DNA of 6,167 bases from Flavobacteriaceae bacterium (lineage in GTDB: Bacteria > Bacteroidota > Bacteroidia > Flavobacteriales > Flavobacteriaceae). The notes beneath the pieces were generated by a model, which made no database searches, had not been told where the DNA came from, and saw only the letters and a list, made by a program, of their open reading frames with translations. Made by a program: the position numbers and the translations under genes. Positions 1-6,167 of this stretch are shown here, one piece after another (positions within the stretch are counted from its first letter, which is position 1; each line of letters begins with the position of its first letter). The stretch spans positions 1 through 6,167 of the forward strand of contig JAUVCP010000140.1 in assembly GCA_030590765.1 (NCBI GenBank). The letters are read 5' to 3'.

Positions 1-548
1 GTAAGTTTTATGATGCCTATATAGCAACAAATACAGAACAAGCTAAAAACTTTTTTTACAAAATATCAGCTAAATGGGGAGCGCCCATTATCATACAGGA
101 ATTTATCAATGGCAACGAATTCAACATCACTGCTCTTGGTGATGGCAAGGGAAACTTGTTGGGAGCTGTACCTATGCGAAAAACATTTTTAACAGACAAA
201 GGAAAAGCGTGGGCAGGAATTTCAATTGATGATCCTAGATTACTAAAAATGGCGAATGATGTGATCTCCAAAACCAAATGGGCAGGAGGTATGGAAATAG
301 AATTGATGAAAGAGGAAAAAACAAACGATTTATATCTTTTAGAAATTAATCCAAGATTCCCCGCTTGGGTCTATCTGGCAAACGGCTGTGGCCAAAATCA
401 TCCTGAAATGCTGGTAAAATTTTTAATGGGTGAAAAAGTTGATCCAATAGAAGAATACGCCATAGGTAAAATGTTTATCCGCTATTCCTATGACATGATA
501 TGTGATCTGGATAAATATGAAAAAATGTCAATTCATGGTGAAGTTTAA
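1..548 (+). CDS. ATP-grasp ligase, carbamoyl-phosphate-synthase-like (3' part only)
   Basis: The reading frame is open from base 3 to the TAA at 546-548, so the window holds the last 181 codons of a gene that begins upstream. The first in-frame ATG (168) lies inside a conserved region and is not the start. Numbering from base 3, residues 29-49 (IIIQEFINGNEF followed by NITALGDG) fit the ATP-grasp strand-and-loop that closes over ATP. Glu98/Glu100 in MEIELM and Glu114/Asn116 in LLEINPRF are the expected Mg-ATP ligands. Family knowledge: ATP-grasp enzymes activate a carboxylate as acyl-phosphate and join it to an amine or thiol, normally in the cytoplasm. The tail NPRFPAWVYLA then GQNHPEML resembles CarB-like stand-alone ligases, not biotin carboxylase or D-Ala-D-Ala ligase. 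The N-terminal substrate-binding part is missing, so substrate is unknown. A gene for a PLP decarboxylase follows after 17 bases, probably in the same operon. Family is confident; function is open. Confidence -1.
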   Translation, partial: KFYDAYIATNTEQAKNFFYKISAKWGAPIIIQEFINGNEFNITALGDGKGNLLGAVPMRKTFLTDKGKAWAGISIDDPRLLKMANDVISKTKWAGGMEIELMKEEKTNDLYLLEINPRFPAWVYLANGCGQNHPEMLVKFLMGEKVDPIEEYAIGKMFIRYSYDMICDLDKYEKMSIHGEV

Positions 549-565
549 ATTAAAAGTTTAAAAAA

Positions 566-1924
566 ATGAGCAAATTAAAATACGAAAGTCCAATAATAAA
601 GCAAATTAATGCCGGTATTACCAGTAAATTTGGCGAATTAAATTCGTTAAAACCTGTTACTCATATTGCAAATGTTTCTGTAAAGAGTTTGATAGAGCAA
701 TATGGTTCACCTCTATTTGTAATCAATGAACAAACGATAAGAAATACATATCAGGATGCATATCATGCATTTTCTACAAGATATCCAAATGTACAATTTG
801 CCTGGTCGTATAAAACAAATTATATTGAAGCTGTTTGTAAAGTTTTTCATCAGGAAGGATCCTGGGCTGAAGTTGTTTCAGGTTTTGAATATCAAAAAGC
901 TTTAGACAATGGAGTTCCTGGTGATAAGATCATTTTTAACGGTCCGGATAAATCTGATGAAGATCTAAAATTAGCAGTTGAAAATAACTCTCCCATTCAT
1001 ATTGATCATTTTGATGAATTGTACAGTTTGATTACAATCACAGAACAGTTAAATAAAAGAGCCAAAGTTGCCATCAGGGTAAATATGGATACGGGTATCA
1101 AACCTCTTTGGGATAGGTTTGGTTTTAATTATGAAAATGGTCAGGCATGGGATGCTATCAATAAGATCATTTACTCAAAAAACTTAGATCTGATAGGACT
1201 TCATACACATATTGGTACATTTATTTTAGACCCGAATGCTTATGGTGTAGCAGCTTCAAAACTTGCTGATCTTGCTATAAATGTGAAGAACAAATTCAAG
1301 CACGATATCCAGTATATTGATATGGGTGGAGGTTTTGCCTCAAAAAATACATTAAAAGGCTCTTACTTAAGTGGAACTGATCTGGCACCATCTTTTAGTG
1401 ATTATGCCGATAATATAACACAGGCTTTATTAAACGCAGGTTTCAGTACGGAAGATTTGCCTTTATTGATTTTGGAAACCGGAAGAGCCTTAATTGATGA
1501 TGCCGGGACCTTATTAGGAACAGTTTTAGCAAATAAACGATCTGCAGATGGCAGGAGGTCAATAGTAATGGATTTTGGAGTAAATACCTTATTCACATCT
1601 TTTTGGTACAATCATATTATTTCACCTGCTCAGGAATGTAGTTTATATACGGAAGATACCGTAATGTATGGACCTTTATGTATGAATATTGATGTTATCA
1701 GAGAAAGTATCAACTTACCACCTTTAAATAAAGGAGACCATGTAGTTGTACACAGAATTGGTGCTTATAATATGACGCAATGGATGCAATTTATCACACT
1801 AAGACCAAAAGTTGTTATGATTGATACAAATGGGAAAACACATATCATCAGAGAAAGTGAAAGTAAGGAATATGTTTCTGAACTTGAAATAACGCCTGAC
1901 TATTTAAATAATATTGATCTGTAA
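566..1924 (+). CDS. PLP-dependent decarboxylase, diaminopimelate/ornithine/arginine type (fold type III)
   Basis: A 452-residue enzyme expected to remove a carboxyl group from an amino acid, or an amino-acid conjugate, using pyridoxal phosphate in the cytoplasm. Landmarks run in family order. Lys83 in AWSYKTNY is the likely Schiff-base lysine. DRFGF (183-187) matches the usual SKFG. His213/His215 lie in LHTHIGT. GGG at 254-256 and ETGR at 304-307 (usually EPGR) bind the phosphate. GPLCMNID (369-376) supplies Cys372 and Asp376 from the second subunit of the dimer, and GAY is at 399-401. About 40 residues precede the first family-like segment, slightly longer than a typical LysA. The ATG at 566 is the only plausible start, behind an A-rich stretch. 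The stop TAA (1922-1924) coincides with the left flank of an inserted element. All catalytic landmarks are present, so the enzyme is probably active. It could be a true LysA, but the ATP-grasp neighbour and the altered motifs favour a specialised paralogue. Substrate cannot be assigned. Confidence -1.
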   Translation: MSKLKYESPIIKQINAGITSKFGELNSLKPVTHIANVSVKSLIEQYGSPLFVINEQTIRNTYQDAYHAFSTRYPNVQFAWSYKTNYIEAVCKVFHQEGSWAEVVSGFEYQKALDNGVPGDKIIFNGPDKSDEDLKLAVENNSPIHIDHFDELYSLITITEQLNKRAKVAIRVNMDTGIKPLWDRFGFNYENGQAWDAINKIIYSKNLDLIGLHTHIGTFILDPNAYGVAASKLADLAINVKNKFKHDIQYIDMGGGFASKNTLKGSYLSGTDLAPSFSDYADNITQALLNAGFSTEDLPLLILETGRALIDDAGTLLGTVLANKRSADGRRSIVMDFGVNTLFTSFWYNHIISPAQECSLYTEDTVMYGPLCMNIDVIRESINLPPLNKGDHVVVHRIGAYNMTQWMQFITLRPKVVMIDTNGKTHIIRESESKEYVSELEITPDYLNNIDL

Positions 1925-1947
1925 TACCAATTTGTTGTCAAAATTGC
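1921..1947 (+). repeat. Left arm of inverted repeat
   Basis: This 27-base arm pairs with 2060-2086. Read against the reverse complement of the right arm, 21 of 27 positions agree. It includes the last base of the final Leu codon and the stop codon of the decarboxylase gene, so the repeat extends slightly into coding sequence. Confidence -1.
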
Positions 1948-2082
1948 TGATATAAATTTTAAATATTTTTTTGTTTTACAAATTTATAATTTTAAGCATA
2001 GCTTGGTTACGGTTCAAATTTTAAGTGAAGTAAAAACGGAAAAGATAACGAATTTGTCGGCCATTTTGATGGCAATTTGGTA
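1925..2082. mobile_element. MITE-like element with terminal inverted repeats
   Basis: This gap contains a segment of about 158 bases that begins TACCAATTTG and ends CAATTTGGTA. Its two 23-base ends are imperfect inverted repeats that match at 18 of 23 positions. A direct TAA lies immediately outside each end (1922-1924 and 2083-2085), as expected for a 3-base target duplication of the TNA kind that some IS5-family transposases make. No reading frame of useful size lies inside, so it would be non-autonomous. The left TAA is also the stop codon of the decarboxylase, so an insertion here would leave that protein intact. A 3-base duplication is weak evidence alone, and an ancient fold-back repeat or RNA hairpin remains possible. 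Finding further copies in the genome would settle it. Confidence -1.
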
Positions 2083-2086
2083 TAAC
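2060..2086 (-). repeat. Right arm of inverted repeat
   Basis: Partner of the arm at 1921-1947, separated from it by 112 bases. It ends 16 bases before the ATG of the transporter-peptidase gene, so it occupies the region where that gene's promoter or leader would be expected. Confidence -1.
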
Positions 2087-2102
2087 CTATTAAGAAATAT
2101 TG

Positions 2103-4301
2103 ATGGAATTTAAAATTGAAACCTGGAAATTTTTAAGAGATAGCTCCTTAAATAGTTATTCTCAAATATTTTTTTCAAAAAATAAGGTATTCTCCATTTT
2201 TATTTTAATAGCAACTTTTTTAATTCCCGGAATAGGGATCTGGGGTTTATTAGGTGTAATTTTTACCAATTTTTTAGCATTAAAACTCGGTTTTCACAAA
2301 CAAACTATATCAGACGGTTTATTTGGTATCAATTCATTATTGGTAATTTTAGGTTTATCGGTTTTCTTTAAAGTAAATCTGCCTTTTATATTTGTGTTTT
2401 TTGCAATCAATATTTTTACTTTAATACTTTCGGTTGGTTTTGCAAACCTTTTGGCAAGATTTAATCTTCCGTTTTTAGCTTTTCCTTTTATTATTGCCAT
2501 TTGGTTTACTTTTTATGTAATGAATAGCTATACCAATTTAGAAGTGGATGAGGGAACTACTTTCTTTTTAAATGATCTATACAAAATTGGAGGTTTTTCA
2601 CTCATTGAGTTTTATGATAAATTTGAAAACTTGCCTGTTCCAAATATAATCATAGGTTATTTTAAATCACTGGCAGCTATTGTATTTCAATCTAATCGAA
2701 TAGCAGGTTTATTTATTGCTATTGGTCTATTGATCGCTTCCAGAATATCTTTTTCACTATCCATCATCGGTTATTTAATTGGCTATTTATATTTTGTAAT
2801 TGTTGGTGAGAATATTCAAAATCTACAATACGGTTATATCGGATTTAATTTTATTTTATTTGCTATCGCAGTAGGTGCATTTTACTTTGTTCCGAAACGA
2901 AATATTCAATTTGCAGTGATTGTTTTAACACCTGTTTTGGGTTTACTTATAACCGGATTAAGTGGATTTTTATCTGTATTCGGTTTACCGGTTTTTGCTC
3001 TACCTTTTATGCTAATGACCGTTTTGGTGGTATATGTATTGAATTTCACCTATAAACAAGATGTATTTCCGAAGGTTATTTATCAAACTTATTCACCAGA
3101 AAAGAATTTATATAATTATAATAACTACTTTGAAAGATTTGGTAGTAATATCCAGTATATGAAGATTGGCTTACCATTTTTTGGTAAGTGGAAAATCTGG
3201 CAGGGTCAAAATGGAAAACACACACATAAAGGTGATTGGGAAAATGCCTGGGATTTTGTAATCGTTGATAAAGATCAAAATACATTTAAAGATGAAGGAC
3301 ATTATCTAAAAGATTATTACAGCTACAATGCTCCTGTTACAGCTCCTGCTGATGGAAAAGTTGTAAATATCATTGATGGAGTAGAGGATAATATTCCGGG
3401 TGAAATAAATATGGATCAAAATTGGGGAAATACAATTGTTTTACAGCATTCAGATTTTTTGTACTCTCAATTAAGTCACTTAAAACAAGATACTTTTAAA
3501 GTTGAAGTTGGTGATCAGGTAACTCAGGGAGAGCAGATTGCGAGTTTAGGTAATTCCGGAAGGTCACCACAACCACATTTGCATTTTCAGTTACAAGCCA
3601 CACCTTATGTTGGTTCAAAAACACTAAAATACCCTTTGAGTTATTATATCAATTATAAACCAGACAATGAGGAATTTGAAACTTTTAATTATCCGAAAGA
3701 AGATCAAATGATAAGTGATATTAAAATAAATAAAGTCTTAAATAAAGCTTTTAAATTAATTCCGGGAATGGTTTTCAAGGTAACTTCTACAGAAGAAAAA
3801 TTAAAAGATTCTGAATGGGAAATTCATACAGATGCCTATAACCAAACTTATATTTATTGTGCTGTTTCTAAGGCTTATGCCTATTTTGTTAATGACGGTA
3901 CAATCTTATATTTTACATCTTTTGAAGGTGAAAAGGATTCATTGCTTTACTATTTTTACCTAAGCGCATTTAAAATATTTATAGGTGATTATGGATCTGT
4001 TACAATTCATGATACTTATCCAATCCATATTTTATTTGATGGAATGAATAAATACCTACAAGACTTTATTGCACCATATTATCAATATTGTAAAGCAAAT
4101 TACCAGTCTAAATTGGAGGAGATCAATAAAGATGAAAATACATTTAAAATAAATGCTGTTTTAACTAAAAAAGTTGCCAAGAAACTTATAGAAACTATAG
4201 ATTTTCAAATTATTGGAGATCATAAAAGCATCCAAAAAATTGTGGTAAATTCTGATAGATCATCGTTTGAAATAAGTATCAACTTAGAAAAGAATTTTTG
4301 A
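2103..4301 (+). CDS. Urea-transporter-like membrane domain fused to M23 metallopeptidase
   Basis: A 732-residue fusion. Residues about 15-316 resemble the urea transporter family (UT, SLC14-like). Half 1 has SQIFFSKN (20-27), DGLFGINSLL (71-80) and LPFLAFPF (122-129). Half 2 repeats the pattern with VFQSNRIAGL (194-203), GYIGFNFILF (244-253) and LPVFALPF (295-302). About five hydrophobic segments per half flank an acidic loop at 141-180. Residues about 350-515 form an M23/LytM domain with His375 and Asp384 (THKGDWENAWDF), His459 (SQLSHL), and His492/His494 in PHLHF after GNSGRS. All expected zinc and catalytic residues are present. M23 enzymes usually cut peptidoglycan cross-bridges, though some homologues only regulate. 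Residues 525-732 match nothing I know. ATG 2103 is preferred over the TTG just before it. The stop overlaps the next gene by one base. Domain calls are confident; transport of urea itself is doubtful because the signature Thr is Ala in both halves. Confidence -1.
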   Translation: MEFKIETWKFLRDSSLNSYSQIFFSKNKVFSIFILIATFLIPGIGIWGLLGVIFTNFLALKLGFHKQTISDGLFGINSLLVILGLSVFFKVNLPFIFVFFAINIFTLILSVGFANLLARFNLPFLAFPFIIAIWFTFYVMNSYTNLEVDEGTTFFLNDLYKIGGFSLIEFYDKFENLPVPNIIIGYFKSLAAIVFQSNRIAGLFIAIGLLIASRISFSLSIIGYLIGYLYFVIVGENIQNLQYGYIGFNFILFAIAVGAFYFVPKRNIQFAVIVLTPVLGLLITGLSGFLSVFGLPVFALPFMLMTVLVVYVLNFTYKQDVFPKVIYQTYSPEKNLYNYNNYFERFGSNIQYMKIGLPFFGKWKIWQGQNGKHTHKGDWENAWDFVIVDKDQNTFKDEGHYLKDYYSYNAPVTAPADGKVVNIIDGVEDNIPGEINMDQNWGNTIVLQHSDFLYSQLSHLKQDTFKVEVGDQVTQGEQIASLGNSGRSPQPHLHFQLQATPYVGSKTLKYPLSYYINYKPDNEEFETFNYPKEDQMISDIKINKVLNKAFKLIPGMVFKVTSTEEKLKDSEWEIHTDAYNQTYIYCAVSKAYAYFVNDGTILYFTSFEGEKDSLLYYFYLSAFKIFIGDYGSVTIHDTYPIHILFDGMNKYLQDFIAPYYQYCKANYQSKLEEINKDENTFKINAVLTKKVAKKLIETIDFQIIGDHKSIQKIVVNSDRSSFEISINLEKNF

Positions 4302-4303
4302 TG
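4299..4303 (+). other. TGATG stop-start overlap
   Basis: The TGA of the transporter-peptidase gene (4299-4301) shares its last A with the ATG of the barrel gene (4301-4303). There is no separate leader for the second gene, so its translation is probably coupled to the first by ribosome re-initiation. This is strong evidence that the two are made together. Confidence -1.
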
Positions 4304-5506
4304 AAGAAATATATTTTCATAATAATGTTTAGTCTGAGCGCTATTGTTTTTTCTCAAAAAACTGATTATAACTCGCTTACACTTGATTTTTTTCAAAAAG
4401 AAGATTGGAGTAATTTGATACCCATTGCTGAAGAAGCTTTTGAAAAGAATGCAACATCCTATGAAATTGATTACAGGCTAGCTATTGCCTATTATAATAT
4501 CAAGAATTATTTTGATAGTGCAGAACAATTTGAATATATCATCAAAAAACATCAGACTAAAAATGAAGTTATTTTAGAATATCTGTATTATTCCTATCTA
4601 TTTGCCGGAAGACATCAGGATGCTCTTTTAATTTCACAAGATTTTCCATTTCATATCCAAGAAAAAACAGGTGTAAAAAGTTTTCGGTTTATTGATTTTT
4701 TAACTGCAGAAGGCGGAATAAAAATGAGTAACAAAAAAGATATTGGAATTGATAATCTAACATATCTCAATGGAGGATTTGGACAACAACTTGGATATAA
4801 AATTAAACTGTTCCATGCATTTACAAGTTTATCTCAAAATTATATTGATTTTGATTATAAACAAAGGGAGTATTATGGTAATATTCAAATACAGGTTGCT
4901 AAAGGGCTAACATTGATTCCTGCTTTTCACTATATCAATACCATTGAAAACAATCAAAATACAAGAATAGGTAATGGTCCAAATATTATTATTTCTGAAC
5001 AAACAGATATAAAAACACAATTATTGCATTTTGCTATTAAAAAGCAATGGAATCGATTTAGTATATCACCAAATTTTATTTATTATTCTTTAAAAAATAG
5101 TGATTTGGGTACACTTACTAAAATACAATATGGTTTGACTTTGGGGCAAACTATTAAAGCGACCCGTGATAAATTATGGGTTGGAGCCGGAGGAGAATTC
5201 ATTAGTAATAATGCAGAAACTAACTTTGTATGGAATGCAAAAGCACTTTATCATATAAGTCCTAAAACTTATTTGTATATCAAATATTTAAATGCCAATA
5301 CTTCTGATTTTGCTATTGAAAATGCCATGTATTATTATAACTCAACTTCTATATTGGTTGACAATTTTAGTGCAACTTTTGGATATTATTTTACACCAAT
5401 ATTATCATGGTATTTAAATTATCAATTTGAAAATTCAAAAGATCTGGATTACAATCTATCATTTACTTACAATACAATAATTACCGGAATAAAAATCAAT
5501 TTTTAA
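4301..5506 (+). CDS. Secreted TPR-like / outer-membrane beta-barrel protein
   Basis: A 401-residue protein starting MKKYIFIIMF, with a signal peptide of about 18 residues probably cut in VFS|QK. Residues about 24-115 are amphipathic helices spaced like two or three TPR units (for example YRLAIAYYNIKNYFDSAEQF and the following YLYYSYLFAGRHQDAL). From about residue 130 to the end the pattern changes to alternating polar and hydrophobic strands rich in Tyr, Asn and Gly. The chain ends ITGIKINF, with the terminal Phe typical of proteins assembled by the BAM machinery in the outer membrane. The order TPR then barrel recalls YaiO-type outer-membrane proteins, but I see no decisive YaiO motif. ATG 4301 is chosen over an upstream TTG because it starts the signal peptide exactly. 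The gene is coupled to the preceding one and followed after 3 bases by a TPR gene, so all three probably work at the envelope. The barrel could be a pore or a scaffold. Confidence -1.
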   Translation: MKKYIFIIMFSLSAIVFSQKTDYNSLTLDFFQKEDWSNLIPIAEEAFEKNATSYEIDYRLAIAYYNIKNYFDSAEQFEYIIKKHQTKNEVILEYLYYSYLFAGRHQDALLISQDFPFHIQEKTGVKSFRFIDFLTAEGGIKMSNKKDIGIDNLTYLNGGFGQQLGYKIKLFHAFTSLSQNYIDFDYKQREYYGNIQIQVAKGLTLIPAFHYINTIENNQNTRIGNGPNIIISEQTDIKTQLLHFAIKKQWNRFSISPNFIYYSLKNSDLGTLTKIQYGLTLGQTIKATRDKLWVGAGGEFISNNAETNFVWNAKALYHISPKTYLYIKYLNANTSDFAIENAMYYYNSTSILVDNFSATFGYYFTPILSWYLNYQFENSKDLDYNLSFTYNTIITGIKINF

Positions 5507-5509
5507 AAA

Positions 5510-6136
5510 ATGAAAGAAATGAAAAAACTAATAATATCAACCGTATTACTTTTTATGATCACCTATGCAAATGCACAAGGAAATAGATTATTAACTGCTT
5601 TTGAAGAAAGTTATGCCCATGAAACTAATCTAGAATATGTAAAAGCGGCAACAACACTGGAAAAAGAATATTTAAATTATATTTCCAATTATGAAATAAA
5701 CTTAAGATTGGGCTGGCTTAGATATTCGGCAGGTGATTACAAATATTCTGAAGAATACTATACAAAAGCACTTGAGCTAAAACCACTTTCATTAGAAGCT
5801 ATATACGGAAAGGTCTTACCTTTATTAGAATTACAAAAGTATAGGAGTATCATAAAATTAGCAGAAAACGCACTTGCTATTGCTCCAAATGATTCAAGAG
5901 CTGAATACTTTATTGGTTTAGCTTCTTATTATAAAAAAGATTATGTAAAATCAGAAAAATATTTAGAAAAAGCTATCAACAAATATCCCTTTGACCTAGA
6001 TATTAATTTAATGTTAGGATGGACAAAACTTGCATTGGGTAAAAAGAATGAAGCAAAAGCACTCTTTTTAGTAGCGCAAAGAAAATCCCCTGCAAATTTA
6101 CGTGTAAAAAACGCTTTAGATGTGATTAATAAATAG
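5510..6136 (+). CDS. Secreted TPR-repeat protein, probably periplasmic
   Basis: A 208-residue protein. A second in-frame ATG at 5519 (MKKLIIST) would give a more typical signal peptide; the choice does not affect the mature protein. Residues 1-22 are a signal peptide ending ANA|Q, with no lipobox Cys. The rest is four to five TPR units of about 34 residues. Clear ones are about 61-92 (LGWLRYSAGDY ... ALELKP), 94-127 (ending ALAIAPN), 129-161 (IGLASYYKKDY ... AINKYP) and 163-196 (LGWTKLALGKKNEA). TPR arrays bind other proteins, so this is likely a periplasmic adaptor, perhaps for the TPR-barrel protein or the M23 domain encoded just upstream. The gene follows the barrel gene by 3 bases and is the last of the run seen here. 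Fold and location are fairly sure; the partner is inference. Confidence -1.
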   Translation: MKEMKKLIISTVLLFMITYANAQGNRLLTAFEESYAHETNLEYVKAATTLEKEYLNYISNYEINLRLGWLRYSAGDYKYSEEYYTKALELKPLSLEAIYGKVLPLLELQKYRSIIKLAENALAIAPNDSRAEYFIGLASYYKKDYVKSEKYLEKAINKYPFDLDINLMLGWTKLALGKKNEAKALFLVAQRKSPANLRVKNALDVINK

Positions 6137-6167
6137 CTCATATATTATTTATACGAGTAGGATAAAA

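Noticed and set aside
56..277. Open frame on the minus strand opposite the ATP-grasp gene, and similar minus-strand frames at 1402-1611, 2294-2500, 3076-3285 and 5941-6141.
   Set aside because: Each lies wholly opposite a well-supported gene, has no recognisable domain, and fits chance openness on the reverse strand of AT-rich coding sequence.
1925..2102. Bacteroidota-type promoter (TTTG near -33 and TAnnTTTG near -7) ahead of the transporter-peptidase gene.
   Set aside because: I checked every TTTG in the gap (1931, 1970, 2053, 2076). None has TA at the required spacing; the closest, at 1970, is off by two bases. A degenerate promoter may exist but I cannot support one.
2100..2102. TTG as start codon of the transporter-peptidase gene, and likewise TTG at 4298 for the barrel gene.
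   Set aside because: Each is directly followed by an in-frame ATG, which is the ordinary start and, for the barrel gene, begins a standard signal peptide and gives the TGATG overlap.
4301..5506. Naming the barrel gene yaiO.
   Set aside because: Only the TPR-then-barrel layout and the terminal Phe resemble YaiO. No specific conserved motif could be identified by eye.
6137..6157. Short fold-back CTCATATA ... TATACGAG just after the last stop codon, considered as a terminator.
   Set aside because: The stem is 8 pairs with one A-C mismatch and is AT-rich. The visible downstream bases are TAGGATAAAA with no T-run, so a rho-independent terminator is not supported within the window.

Overview
The window reads as an AT-rich segment of a Bacteroidota chromosome, most likely a flavobacterium. 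The support is indirect: start codons preceded by A-rich stretches rather than Shine-Dalgarno sites, signal peptides cut before Gln, a beta-barrel protein ending in Phe, and dense Lys/Ile/Asn/Phe coding. No rRNA or tRNA gene or taxon-specific marker is present, so the assignment is an inference. All five genes lie on the + strand. There is no gene-free stretch longer than 178 bases.

Left part (1-1924): the 3' end of an ATP-grasp ligase gene (carbamoyl-phosphate-synthase-like fold) is followed after 17 bases by a complete PLP-dependent, fold-type III decarboxylase of the diaminopimelate/ornithine/arginine decarboxylase family. The pair suggests amino-acid decarboxylation combined with ATP-driven amide or carboxylate ligation. 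The substrates cannot be read from the sequence.

Junction (1921-2102): the gap holds a roughly 158-base element with imperfect 23-base terminal inverted repeats (TACCAA...TTGGTA) flanked by a direct TAA. It looks like a MITE (small non-autonomous transposon) inserted at the decarboxylase stop codon, so that one TAA copy is that stop.

Right part (2103-6136): three tightly packed genes. The first is an unusual fusion of a complete urea-transporter-like membrane domain (two halves of five segments), an M23 (LytM-type) metallopeptidase domain with its metal and catalytic residues intact, and a C-terminal domain of about 200 residues that I do not recognise. It overlaps by one base (TGATG) a secreted protein with N-terminal TPR-like helices and a C-terminal outer-membrane beta-barrel. 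Three bases further on is a secreted, probably periplasmic TPR protein.

Together, the right-hand genes look like an envelope-spanning unit: inner-membrane channel plus peptidase, periplasmic TPR protein, outer-membrane barrel. The left-hand genes look like a small biosynthetic module. A working hypothesis is that the module makes or modifies a small amino-acid-derived compound which the envelope genes move or respond to. The sequence does not prove this link, and the inserted element separates the two halves. The fusion protein and its topology are the most interesting content.
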